Below, in pieces: positions 56,013-64,000 of a DNA stretch of 64,000 nucleotides; within the stretch, counting starts at the first letter, position 1, and every line of letters begins with the position of its first letter. Below the pieces are notes generated by a model. The model was not told the DNA's origin and made no database searches. It saw only the letters and a list, made by a program, of their open reading frames with translations. The DNA is taken from positions 574,001-638,000 of the forward strand of contig NZ_CP050698.1 in assembly GCF_005116655.2 (NCBI RefSeq). The letters run 5' to 3'. The stretch is from Desulfosediminicola flagellatus. GTDB lineage: Bacteria; Desulfobacterota; Desulfobulbia; Desulfobulbales; Desulfocapsaceae. A program made the position numbers and the translations under genes.

Positions 56013-56318
56013 ATGAAGATTAGAAAAACAATAACGAAAACGTTGATAGTTCTTGGAACTATCATGATGTTTACCACTCCAGTACTTGCTGGAGATAATG
56101 GTTCAGGACGTGGAGGTCGTTATGACTGTGACCGTAATAACGGAAACAGTGGTGACGATGGTATCAGTGTAATTCTTGACCAGGACACCAGCATATTATT
56201 GGCAAGACGTGGAAACGATTGCGATCACACCCATGACCATGATCACGACAATGATAAAGCTGGTAATGGTAACAGAAATGGGCAGGATGACGATACCAGT
56301 AACTCTGCAACAGGATAA
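56013..56318 (+). CDS. small secreted His/Asp-rich protein
   Basis: The 101-residue precursor has a signal peptide (MKIRKTITKTLIVLGTIMMF, cut near TTPVLA-GD). The mature part is about 75 residues of Gly, Asn, Asp and His, including DCDHTHDHDHDNDKAGNGN. The His-Asp repeat could bind divalent metals such as nickel, zinc or copper in the periplasm. AAGGAG lies ten bases before the ATG. The composition is too biased for homology to help. It precedes a strong terminator (56427-56467). Confidence 0.7.
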   Translation: MKIRKTITKTLIVLGTIMMFTTPVLAGDNGSGRGGRYDCDRNNGNSGDDGISVILDQDTSILLARRGNDCDHTHDHDHDNDKAGNGNRNGQDDDTSNSATG

Positions 56319-56426
56319 GAGCACACTACTGACAAGGAGATAAGACCACAATGAAAATTGAGTTCATCGCTGAGTCATTCCCCGTATCTCCTCCCCCTGG
56401 ATACAGTTCAACTCAGTGAAGAATAC

Positions 56427-56467
56427 GCTCAGTGCACGTTTTTTTCGAACGAGCACTGAGCTTTTTT
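56427..56467 (+). terminator. intrinsic terminator
   Basis: A 9-bp stem (56427-56435 with 56453-56461) is followed by six T, lying between the convergent His-rich protein gene and the TPP-enzyme gene. A 22-codon frame (56351-56419) between gene and terminator is not called. Confidence 0.85.
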
Positions 56468-56508
56468 ACTGCAATTAACAGGAGTAACCCTGATTAGAAC
56501 AGATTGAA

Positions 56509-58221
56509 CTATTTTACTGCAGAAATATAGGGGCCCATTTCCATTTCTTTATATCCCTTTCCGGGGGCGACAACGGGATAGACCATTTCTTCCATGTCAG
56601 TCATTACTTCGAGAAAAACTGATCCTTTACTCTGTAGCATTGTCTTTAAAGCGGCTTCGAGTTCATCTCTATGGCTGATCTTAATGGACGTGTCAAACCC
56701 GCATTCGGAGGCGATGGCAGCAAAACTGACCTGATTCTCAGGTTCTTCAGTAGCAACTATACGATTACCATAACGGGCTGTCTGGATGTTCCGAACCATT
56801 CCTGTACTGCGATTATTTAACAGGAGAACTTTGATAGGGAGTTTTCTGGTGCCAATGGTGTACATTTCTCCCATATTCATCCTGATACTGGAGTCTCCGT
56901 CAATGGCGAGGGTGAGCGTTTCAGGGTTTGCAAAATGCGCCCCGATAGCTGCCGGCAGTGAAAACCCCATTGTTCCGAATCCGCCGGATGTAATAAACGA
57001 TCGTGGATGTTTAATTTTTAAATGTTGTGCTGCGAGCATCTGATGGTTGCCCACTCCGGTAGTTACGTTTATGTCACAGGGGAGAAGAGAAGATAGTTTT
57101 TCCATGACTTCGGCTTGCTGGATATATTTGCTATCAGTGTTATAGGTCAATTGACAATCATCCTTCAAGGTAATTACCCTTTGCTGCCACTTTTCGATAT
57201 CCAGTTCTACCGGGTGAGATTTGGCATATTGAATCAGATCGTCAAGCGCTGTTGCAGCGTCTCCGATGAACGAAAATTTTGGGTATCTGCTGGTCCGTAC
57301 TTCCTGAACTTTAATTGGATTAATATCAATATAGGCAATGTCCGCGTTGAGTCCGGATTCTCCTACCTTCTGTGCAACTCTGTCATCCCATCGGATTCCC
57401 ATGCCGATAAACAGGTCGGTCTCCTGAATTGCGATATTGGCATAGGGGGTACCAAACATACCCAGCATTCCTAAAGATGTTCTGAACGATTCATCGAGAA
57501 TTCCTTTGCCCATAAGGCTGTTAATTGAAGGAATACCAAAAATCCGGTTGAATTCACGTATCCTTTCACTTGCTGCCCTATTGTTCAGGCCGCCTCCAAT
57601 ATAGAGCAGTGGGCGACGGGAGTTTTTAAGCAGCCGAAAAAACTCCTCGCACTGATTAGCACCCAGGTGCCGTTCATCTTCGTATTTATGGGAAAAGGTA
57701 ATGGGGTTTTCTCCATGATATTCTCCGATTTCAAATTGCACATCCATTGGCAGATCTATTACTACCGGCCCGGGTTTCCCTGACTTTGCAAAATAGTATG
57801 CGTCTTTGACAATACTTTCTATGTCATCGGCTTGAGAGACCAAAACCACCTTTTTCGCCGCTTTGGCGAAAACATTGCTTACGTCGATATGTTGAAATTC
57901 GTCGGTCCCCATTTTCCCGGAAGATACCTGCCCGGCAAATACCAGAAGAGGGATGGAGTCGGCATTGGAGTCGGCAACGGCTGTAAGGGTATTGGTGATA
58001 GCAGGCCCGGAGGTAACGATTGCAACTCCGACCTTATTACTTGATCTTGATATTCCTGCGGCACCAAAGGCACAGGATTGCTCGTTGGAGTTGATAACAA
58101 TATCAATCGAACTTTTTCCCAAAGCATCAAATACCGGGAGGATCGCTGCACCTGAGTAACCGAATATTCTTTCAACACCAAGGTCTTCGAGGCTTTTTAC
58201 AAGTATTTCTGCACCGTTCAT
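56509..58221 (-). CDS. thiamine-diphosphate enzyme, acetolactate-synthase large-subunit-like
   Basis: This 570-residue protein has the three-domain order of the POX/ALS family. The N-terminal PYR domain has the catalytic Glu47 (SNEQSCAFGAAG). The central domain has RRPLLYIGGGLNNRA and IGMGIRWDDRVA. The C-terminal PP domain has the TPP-Mg motif GDSSIRMNMGEMYTIG with NN downstream. ALS condenses two pyruvates to acetolactate. No regulatory-subunit (ilvN) gene is adjacent, so this may be a catabolic or differently specific relative (for example another 2-oxoacid carboligase). The start at 58221 has GGAGG; the frame could extend to 58308 but lacks a ribosome site there. Confidence 0.85.
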   Translation of the reverse strand: MNGAEILVKSLEDLGVERIFGYSGAAILPVFDALGKSSIDIVINSNEQSCAFGAAGISRSSNKVGVAIVTSGPAITNTLTAVADSNADSIPLLVFAGQVSSGKMGTDEFQHIDVSNVFAKAAKKVVLVSQADDIESIVKDAYYFAKSGKPGPVVIDLPMDVQFEIGEYHGENPITFSHKYEDERHLGANQCEEFFRLLKNSRRPLLYIGGGLNNRAASERIREFNRIFGIPSINSLMGKGILDESFRTSLGMLGMFGTPYANIAIQETDLFIGMGIRWDDRVAQKVGESGLNADIAYIDINPIKVQEVRTSRYPKFSFIGDAATALDDLIQYAKSHPVELDIEKWQQRVITLKDDCQLTYNTDSKYIQQAEVMEKLSSLLPCDINVTTGVGNHQMLAAQHLKIKHPRSFITSGGFGTMGFSLPAAIGAHFANPETLTLAIDGDSSIRMNMGEMYTIGTRKLPIKVLLLNNRSTGMVRNIQTARYGNRIVATEEPENQVSFAAIASECGFDTSIKISHRDELEAALKTMLQSKGSVFLEVMTDMEEMVYPVVAPGKGYKEMEMGPYISAVK

Positions 58222-58456
58222 ATTTTTTCCTCCGGTATATAGGGCTGTTAATGAGTAATTGCCGTATATATTATGCCATATTTGAAATATAAACATTGCT
58301 ATCTGCAAGAAGAATTGAAGTAATAAAGCAATAAATTAAATGAAATATTTGAAATTGAGCAATAAGTGGGTGGTTGAGGTGGGGAAGGCTGTTGGGGCGC
58401 TATAGTCAGGAATTGGACTACGTCAAAGTCGTATCGTAATCCGAATCACTCATATG

Positions 58457-58492
58457 AAAAGGGGGAGTGGGAGGTTCAGATTGATCCCCCTT
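58457..58492 (-). terminator. probable terminator of the SBF transporter gene
   Basis: Stem AAGGGGGA/TCCCCCTT (58459-58466 with 58485-58492), read on the minus strand and followed by TTC. It lies just past the stop of the 58505-59425 gene. Confidence 0.6.
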
Positions 58493-58504
58493 CAAATCGA
58501 CAAA

Positions 58505-59425
58505 TCATTTTGCAACTAATGCGGGCTTACGTCTATTCGCCATCACTGAAAAAAAGACAACAAAACCGTAGTATGGGATCATGTAAAAAGCACCTAATGT
58601 CGCCGCCAGGGGTTGATCTATATGAACGGCCAAGGCAATGATGAGAATATTATTGATCCAGATCTGACTGCCTGATGCGGCTATCTGGTCGGCCCAGTTC
58701 CGGCTTCGGGTGGAATACCATCCCAGAGGGGCCATCGCCAGGGCGAAGACAATAGAACAGATTGCGCAGTAAAGAATTTGCTCCGGATTGGCTTTAAGGT
58801 AGGGGACGTACCGACCGAGTGCCCCGAAATTTATCCCGGTAATTACTACCAGTGAAATTGGATAGCTCATCCGGTTCATCGGCTTAAGCAAGCCCGGCAC
58901 CAGTCCCCTCAATACAAATGCCGCACCAAGTGGAACAAAAATGATCATGGCCAGAAACATAGCCATAGCGGTAAGGTCAAAGTTTAAAGTGGTATCGGAA
59001 AGTACCTTAACCATAACGGGGAGGCTGAGTGGTAGCAGCAGGCTGGTTGCTATGGCCATGACCAGACAATAGGAAATATTTCCCCGACTGATAGAGGTGA
59101 AGAACGGAGAGGACACTCCGGTGGAGGCACCGGCAAGTAAAAGAATGGGAAGTGCTAATGGCGGATACACTGCCAGGGTAACCCAGTATGCCACTGCCGG
59201 TGTGATGATCAGACGTAACAGGGTGCCCCAGATCATCCCGACCCAGTTGGACATCAGGGCCCGGCCAACATCAGCAGGAGATATTTTGATAAAGGCCAGA
59301 AACAGCATGGTCATCATCAGGTATTTGATGCTTTCAGAAACAGTGGAAGAGGCTTCGGGAAACACGACACCGGCTAGAAGAGAACCGTAAAGTACAGCAA
59401 TCAATATATAATCTTTTTTTCCCAT
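58505..59425 (-). CDS. bile acid:sodium symporter (SBF) family transporter
   Basis: The 306-residue integral membrane protein has nine or ten hydrophobic segments. The layout of the BASS family is visible in LLAGASTGVSSPFFTSISRG and LPLSLPVMVKVLS, with the crossing region rich in Gly, Ser and Pro. It is predicted to import an organic anion with sodium; bile acids are an unlikely substrate for this organism, so a 2-oxoacid or related anion is plausible. The neighbouring gene is an ALS-like enzyme 284 bases downstream on the same strand, which hints at 2-oxoacid metabolism. The start at 59425 (MGKKDYIL) has AGGAA upstream; a longer frame to 59545 has none. Confidence 0.84.
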   Translation of the reverse strand: MGKKDYILIAVLYGSLLAGVVFPEASSTVSESIKYLMMTMLFLAFIKISPADVGRALMSNWVGMIWGTLLRLIITPAVAYWVTLAVYPPLALPILLLAGASTGVSSPFFTSISRGNISYCLVMAIATSLLLPLSLPVMVKVLSDTTLNFDLTAMAMFLAMIIFVPLGAAFVLRGLVPGLLKPMNRMSYPISLVVITGINFGALGRYVPYLKANPEQILYCAICSIVFALAMAPLGWYSTRSRNWADQIAASGSQIWINNILIIALAVHIDQPLAATLGAFYMIPYYGFVVFFSVMANRRKPALVAK

Positions 59426-60035
59426 GTATCTTTTCCTAAAAGTTAAGCCCCATTTGGTACGATGTAATCTGGAGATCTCAAGATACAGGATTTTCCTTGG
59501 TAAATGAAGATAATACCTACGTGTGGGCGTCAATCTGTTGTGCATTGATAAGCGACTTGGAGTTGTTACAAATTATTGTAGGTACTGCCGATATACCTAA
59601 AGTACTTCCAGTACGATTTGTGAACATTAACCTGCTTGCGAATTGTAGTATCGTGTAGTCTTACCAATCCTTCCTGCTCACTTAAGGCAAGGTTTCTGCT
59701 TGTAATTGAGCCCGGTGTTTTGGGAGGGAAAAGAGTATATTTTGATCCTTTGATTGATCATGTATCTCCCCTGTTTTATCTATGCAGACGAGATGTATCC
59801 TAAATGGCCGTTCGAATTACATCTTAAGAGAGGTGTTTTTAATAATGGTATTGAATGAGTGTTCAAGGCGGTGTTGTATGGATTCTGTGCAGGCTTTACA
59901 TTATAACTTCAATAAACACGACAACCTCCTGGCAAGAGACCTGTTAGATAGAGATCATTGTTACCAATGATTTGATCGCTCTTTGCTGAAAATGAGCTGG
60001 TATATATGGGAAAGAATTACAAGGACTGTCAGACA
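59426..60035. other. intergenic stretch
   Basis: No firm gene. A 41-codon frame at 59845-59970 is listed separately at low confidence. Confidence 0.4.
59845..59970 (+). CDS. possible cysteine-rich small protein
   Basis: The 41-residue frame begins MVLNECSRRCCMDSVQALHY and ends DRDHCYQ. It has four cysteines and no motif I recognise. AGAGG lies about ten bases upstream of the ATG. Chance frames of this size are common, so I keep it only as a possibility. Confidence 0.25.
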   Translation: MVLNECSRRCCMDSVQALHYNFNKHDNLLARDLLDRDHCYQ

Positions 60036-60683
60036 ATGGAAAATATACAACAACCAGGCACTAAGATCATACTGGTCAGGCATGGGGAAACTGAATGGAA
60101 TAGACTTCACCGCTTTCAGGGCTTGAGCGATATACCGCTTAACGAGAAGGGGAACAGCCAGGCGCGCAGTTTGGCTTTGGCTTTAAAAGATGAGGTAATC
60201 ACGTCTATATATTCAAGCCCTTTAAAGCGCGCCATGGAAACAGCATCTCATATAGGCAGCTTTCACTCCAAAACGCCTTTGATTAAAGAACCAGGACTGA
60301 TGGAGATGGACCTTGGAGATTTTGAAGGTATGGAAGGTCGGAGGTGGAAAGAAGAGCATCAGGATTTTCGCAAGGCCTGGGAGGAAAAACCGGCCACATT
60401 GTCAATGCCTGGAGGAGAAAGTCTTCAGGATGTCCAGGAGAGGGCAGTTGCTACGCTGATGAGGATATCGGAACTCTATGATTCTGGCAGCACTCTGCTG
60501 ATCTGTTCACACAATTTCGTTATTGTATCTCTATTATGTTTTGCTTCAGGGATCTCGCTGGACCGTTTTCGGGAAATGCGCCAGGATACAGCGGCCCTAA
60601 ATGTTATGTACACAAATGGTGCAGATTTCCATGTTGAAAAGGTAAACGACCGCCAGCATCTATGTTTAAATAACCAAAGTTGA
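60036..60683 (+). CDS. histidine phosphatase (phosphoglycerate-mutase family)
   Basis: The 215-residue protein has the phospho-His motif LVRHGETEWN (residues ~13-22) and the usual partner residues SSPLKRAMET, GLMEMDLGDFEG and ICSHNFVI. The size and layout fit the CobC/GpmB-type branch rather than glycolytic mutase. Some members are alpha-ribazole phosphatases in cobalamin synthesis, but nothing here shows that. I chose the ATG at 60036 because AAGGAC lies ten bases upstream; ATG 60006 in frame is the alternative. Confidence 0.87.
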   Translation: MENIQQPGTKIILVRHGETEWNRLHRFQGLSDIPLNEKGNSQARSLALALKDEVITSIYSSPLKRAMETASHIGSFHSKTPLIKEPGLMEMDLGDFEGMEGRRWKEEHQDFRKAWEEKPATLSMPGGESLQDVQERAVATLMRISELYDSGSTLLICSHNFVIVSLLCFASGISLDRFREMRQDTAALNVMYTNGADFHVEKVNDRQHLCLNNQS

Positions 60684-60821
60684 TGGGGGGAAGATATACT
60701 TTGGGCTTCTGTTTCTCTCTTCAAGTATAAAACGAGAAATTTGGCTGGAAAGAGAACTAAGTTGTCACCTGTTAAAAGGCTATTTTTCTATGAAAATACT
60801 ACCTTTTTTCACTGACAAGGA

Positions 60822-60897
<76 letters not shown>

Positions 60898-60991
60898 ACC
60901 AAAAAGCTTTTTTTGACAGCATCGAGTGGAAAACTCAGTCTAAACTCGCATATATCAGCTTGTAAGGATTTTCATCTTTACCAATACAAGA

Positions 60992-61076
60992 TGGTGGAGG
61001 GGGGAGGATTCGAACCTCCGAAGGCGTCGCCGACAGATTTACAGTCTGTTCCCTTTGGCCACTCGGGAACCCCTCC
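60992..61076 (-). tRNA. tRNA-Tyr (anticodon GTA)
   Basis: The 85-nt gene with CCA encoded has acceptor stem GGAGGGG/CCCCTCC, anticodon arm CAGACTGTAAATCTG (GTA), a long variable arm, and T-loop GGTTCGAATCC. It is upstream of and co-oriented with tRNA-Thr, and the two may be co-transcribed. Confidence 0.97.
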
Positions 61077-61509
61077 TTCATGCAAATAGCTCATCAAAAA
61101 AAGAAGGCATTTTCTACTCTTTTGTAGGCGCCTTGTAAAGGATTTATATAACAAAATCTACTTGTGCGGCCTGGTAAGATAAACCAGATCGCGCCATTTT
61201 CTGGCTAGGTATATTTCTCAACCTTCATTCCTGGATGCCCCTTTTTTCTTGTAAGATATACGAATGCTAAGCTTACACTCTGCAGCGTTCTGGTTTTTAG
61301 CACTTTGCGAACATCTATATCCTTGTTCTATATGTAGTAAAAATTCTTGTTCACGTTAAGCTGAGGATGTATGATTCATGGTCGTAATTGACTCCGTTGT
61401 ATTCTTCTGTTTTAAATTGTGAATCTCGAAAGGTGTGTTTCTCATTCAACGAGAGAGTTGATCCTCTTTTTCGCAATCCTTACAACCACTATTAAGGGAG
61501 TACACTATC
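61077..61509. other. intergenic stretch
   Basis: No gene; it should contain the promoters of the minus-strand tRNA genes and of flavodoxin. Confidence 0.45.
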
Positions 61510-61950
61510 ATGAAAGCACTCATCGTTTATTCAACTCGTCTCGGTCAGACACGTCATTTAGCTGAACTCATTGCAGAGGGAATACGCTTTTCTGCAGCAG
61601 ACGTAACAATAAAGGATGTAACAGATATCAAACGAGAGACAGATCTGACTGGCTATGACATCTATGTGTTCGGTTCCTCAACCTACCATGGCATGATGAT
61701 GGAGCGAATGAAGACGTTCCTGTTTTTGGCAGAGCGTGCAGAGCTCAAAGGCACTGTCGGCGGATCATTCGGCTCCTTTGGTTGGAGTGGTGAGGCGGCT
61801 GAACGAATATATGACACCATGAAGAATGTTTATGGCATGAATATGGTCAGTGGGCCGCTTATGCTCAAAGGTGGGAATGTTGACGGTGGTGTAAAGGTTG
61901 CGCAATCGTATGGAAAGGAACTGGTATCAAAAGCAGCTGAGCAGGGATAG
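61510..61950 (+). CDS. flavodoxin
   Basis: The 146-residue short-chain flavodoxin has the FMN-phosphate loop YSTRLGQTR (residues 7-15), YDIYVFGSSTYHG and GGSFGSFGWSG, the flavin-flanking 60s and 90s loops. It carries one or two electrons at low potential in the cytoplasm, typically replacing ferredoxin. AAGGGAG lies ahead of the ATG. Sulfate reducers commonly encode such flavodoxins. No redox partner is adjacent. Confidence 0.95.
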   Translation: MKALIVYSTRLGQTRHLAELIAEGIRFSAADVTIKDVTDIKRETDLTGYDIYVFGSSTYHGMMMERMKTFLFLAERAELKGTVGGSFGSFGWSGEAAERIYDTMKNVYGMNMVSGPLMLKGGNVDGGVKVAQSYGKELVSKAAEQG

Positions 61951-62018
61951 GTTGGCCGTGCCGATTCCGTACTGTCTGAGGAGGGGGGACGAGGCAGGAG
62001 GCTTCATCATGTAAATTG

Positions 62019-62060
62019 GGGACAGAGTAAAGTTAAACATAAACTATTTTACTCTGATCT
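62019..62060. repeat. REP-like inverted repeat
   Basis: GGGGACAGAGTAAA... with a 9-bp stem CAGAGTAAA/TTTACTCTG (62023-62031 with 62048-62056). The GGGGACAG phrase resembles repeats handled by REP-associated tyrosine transposases; a partial copy occurs near 29676. No such transposase is in the window. Confidence 0.45.
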
Positions 62061-62115
62061 CTTTTATGCTTCGATGATCAATTTTTGATTAGCACAACTA
62101 GAGGGATGTTATTCA

Positions 62116-62985
62116 TTATAGCCGTTCAATGTCACAACCTCTCTTCTGCAACTGATTAAGAATACTTTCTTTACCAGCTAAGTGGAGTGCGCCAAACAAG
62201 ACAAATTCAACGTCTTTTGTTTTTAACATTTGTTCAATTTGTGGTACCCAATTAGTATTTCGTTCTACCAAAAGTGAGTTATATAATTTGGGGAAGCGTT
62301 CAGCCAAGGGGTCCAAGGCGATTTTTTGCAATTGTTCAATATCTCCTTTCCTCCAGGCATTCTTCATCGCTCCCATCATACTGGGCAAATTTTTCATGTC
62401 ATTTAAGGTGTGCTCTATAAACTCATTTTCATTACCTACCCCCATTGTTGACAGAAATTCCAATTGTTCATACACAGTTTCCAAATGTTTGATTTCCTTT
62501 GAGTCATTTAAGGCTCTTGAACTAAATGATTCGTCAACACCTGCTCCGGATAACCCAAGATTCTGAAGTTCAATCATCGTAAGTATAACTGATAACATTC
62601 CAGGTTTAAATTTCGTCATAGAGGTCATTGGAATCCCTCTTTCAGCGAGATATATTTCCAGGGTATGCAAGGTGTCAGGCGTCAAGAACTGAGTAATGTT
62701 CTGATCATCAGGGTAGGTAGTATGTTGTAATATTGTCTGTTGAAACTCAGGAGCACCAAATTTCTGTATGTCAGTTTCTAAAACTACTATCATTGAATCA
62801 GTATAGGCTCTCTCGAAGGCATTGGGTAAAGGATAGTCAGATTGGGTTAAGAGATGGAATGTTCCTCCAAGAAAAAGGTGGTTCCCATCCTTACTGACTT
62901 TCCAAACCGATGACTTCGCAAAAACATGAGTATTTACAACCAAACACCAGAGAAGCAGAACACAAAAGAATCTTAGAGATTTCAT
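62116..62985 (-). CDS. TraB/GumN-family protein
   Basis: The 289-residue protein has a signal peptide (MKSLRFFCVLLLWCLVVNTH, cut near VFA-KS). The TraB/GumN domain shows the conserved GTFHLL block, VVLETDI, the central helical part, and the C-terminal FVLFGALHLAGKESI. The two GxxH-type motifs form the predicted active site of the Tiki-like metalloprotease superfamily. It is predicted to act in the periplasm; the substrate is unknown. The start at 62985 precedes the signal peptide; a GTG nine codons upstream is possible. Confidence 0.87.
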   Translation of the reverse strand: MKSLRFFCVLLLWCLVVNTHVFAKSSVWKVSKDGNHLFLGGTFHLLTQSDYPLPNAFERAYTDSMIVVLETDIQKFGAPEFQQTILQHTTYPDDQNITQFLTPDTLHTLEIYLAERGIPMTSMTKFKPGMLSVILTMIELQNLGLSGAGVDESFSSRALNDSKEIKHLETVYEQLEFLSTMGVGNENEFIEHTLNDMKNLPSMMGAMKNAWRKGDIEQLQKIALDPLAERFPKLYNSLLVERNTNWVPQIEQMLKTKDVEFVLFGALHLAGKESILNQLQKRGCDIERL

Positions 62986-63311
62986 TAGGAACCTGTTTGT
63001 GAAATGTAACACTTCGTTAACAATGGAAATATTGTTGACATATTATTTGAGAAGAGAAAGTAGCCAACTCTATTTCTCCCAATTTTACTAGTGTCTTCTG
63101 ATTTTTATCTGCTCTTTGTTACTTCTTTCGAAAAGTCGGAAATCAATGGCGGTAATTGAAGTAAAGGTCCAGTAATGCGTTTTTATCATACTTTTTCCCA
63201 CTCGTTGTGGACATGTTTGGTGATTCGCTATACCATTTTTAAATGACGGTATTCTCTATATATCATGTGCGCTAAACTATGCGCGCTATCCCATTTTTCG
63301 GAGGAACCCTA

Positions 63312-63896
63312 ATGAAACGACTTGCAACGCTGTTTACACTTTTACTTACAGTGTTTCTGCTGAATGGATGCGGTTATAACTCGCTGCAGATGAAGGAGGA
63401 GACGGTTTTCAAGGCGTGGGCTGATATTGAGGCAGCGCTGCAGCGTCGGGGCGATCTCATACCAAACCTGGTGGAAACAGTGAAGGGGTACGCAGCGCAT
63501 GAGCGGGAAACCCTGGAGGGGGTAATTAACGCTAGAGCCAAGGCGACCTCGGTCCAGATTTCTCCATCGGATCTGAGTGATGCAGCCAAGATGCAAGAGT
63601 TTAGCGCGGCGCAGGGCGGGCTTGGGTCAGCCCTCTCGCGCCTGATGGTCGTTGTCGAGCGATATCCGGATCTGAAAGCGAACCAGAACTTTTTGGATCT
63701 GCAGAACCAGCTGGAAGGAACCGAAAACAGGATCAACGTCGCCAGGCAACGCTATAACGAGACGGTGGAGGAGTTCAACAGTTCAATTCGCAAGTTCCCT
63801 GAGAGCCTAACCAATAACTTTATCCTTAATCTGGATAGAAAGGAATATTTCAAGGCCGATGTTGCCGCTAAAGAAGTCCCCGCTGTAAAATTTTAG
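63312..63896 (+). CDS. LemA-family lipoprotein
   Basis: The 194-residue protein has a lipoprotein signal ([20 protein letters not shown], lipobox LNGC with Cys20). The LemA domain consists of long helices: [48 protein letters not shown]. The family is membrane-attached and of unclear function, often with a TPM-domain protein next to it. GGAGG stands before the ATG at 63312; the longer frame to 63279 has no ribosome site. It is 12 bases from the next gene, so they form an operon. Confidence 0.93.
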   Translation: MKRLATLFTLLLTVFLLNGCGYNSLQMKEETVFKAWADIEAALQRRGDLIPNLVETVKGYAAHERETLEGVINARAKATSVQISPSDLSDAAKMQEFSAAQGGLGSALSRLMVVVERYPDLKANQNFLDLQNQLEGTENRINVARQRYNETVEEFNSSIRKFPESLTNNFILNLDRKEYFKADVAAKEVPAVKF

Positions 63897-63908
63897 CAGG
63901 AGTTGGTG

Positions 63909-64000
63909 ATGAGCACATTGACTCACAGGCAATTCTTACGAGGCCTGTTTCTCCTCCTATTCGCGCTGCTTCTGCCTGCAGCAGATGTTTCGGCGCTCGA
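63909..64000 (+). CDS. probable TPM-domain (YgcG-like) protein, cut by window end
   Basis: Only the first 30 residues are present: MSTLTHRQFLRGLFLLLFAL, then a signal peptide ending near ADVSA. AGGAG precedes the ATG. LemA genes are very commonly followed by a TPM_phosphatase-domain gene whose product has a signal peptide and C-terminal membrane segment, so that is the likely identity. It cannot be confirmed from the residues available. Confidence 0.6.
   Translation, partial: MSTLTHRQFLRGLFLLLFALLLPAADVSAL

Overview
The window (about 43-45% G+C by eye) reads as chromosomal DNA from a free-living Gram-negative bacterium. It has a periplasm (signal peptides, a lipobox, solute-binding domains) and CCA-encoded tRNAs. 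Three genes carry in-frame UGA codons at redox-active cysteine positions, so the organism almost certainly makes selenocysteine. Together with corrinoid and c-di-GMP riboswitches, hybrid kinases and an HdrD/GlpC-like iron-sulfur gene, this best fits a sulfate- or sulfur-metabolising Desulfobacterota (Desulfobulbales-like). That placement is an inference; several genes (yqhC/yqhD, gshA, H-NS) have gammaproteobacterial-looking relatives.

Layout. 1-4.9 kb is a decayed accessory region: an IS110-family remnant, the last 44 codons of a tyrosine recombinase, a Fic protein and a second IS110-type remnant. 4.9-8.2 kb is a large TIR-transmembrane-WD40 protein. 8.6-20 kb is mostly housekeeping and stress: a cold-shock protein with a lysine-rich small gene, divergent yqhC-like regulator and yqhD aldehyde reductase, a NYN-LOTUS protein, gamma-glutamyltransferase, a periplasmic-sensing hybrid kinase and HtpX. 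20-23.2 kb holds a YgjP-like metalloprotease and an intact IS1182-family element flanked by CTAG, with an adjoining MITE-like relative. 23.7-26 kb is a cobalamin riboswitch with its own terminator controlling a sodium:solute symporter. 26.6-31.8 kb has malonyl-CoA decarboxylase, a coupled phospholipase-A2-like/ParB-like pair, H-NS and a long gene-poor stretch. 31.8-35.5 kb has gshA, gloA and a peroxiredoxin-like selenoprotein. 36-40.5 kb is a three-gene phosphorelay operon. 42.5-46.3 kb is an operon of TVP38, a selenocysteine rhodanese and an Fe-S/TVP38 fusion. 46.4-50.5 kb is a 1224-residue secreted beta-propeller protein behind a c-di-GMP riboswitch. 50.9-60.7 kb carries assorted genes, including a small thioredoxin-like protein with two in-frame UGA codons and a LysR pseudogene. 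60.8-61.1 kb has tRNA-Thr and tRNA-Tyr. The window ends with flavodoxin, TraB/GumN-like, LemA and the start of a probable TPM-domain gene.

Themes. Glutathione and carbonyl stress recur (gshA, gloA, yqhD, ggt). Selenium-based thiol chemistry appears three times between 34.7 and 52.5 kb. The most interesting items are the double-UGA thioredoxin-like gene, the TVP38/Sec-rhodanese/Fe-S operon, and the two riboswitch-controlled genes of unknown substrate or role.
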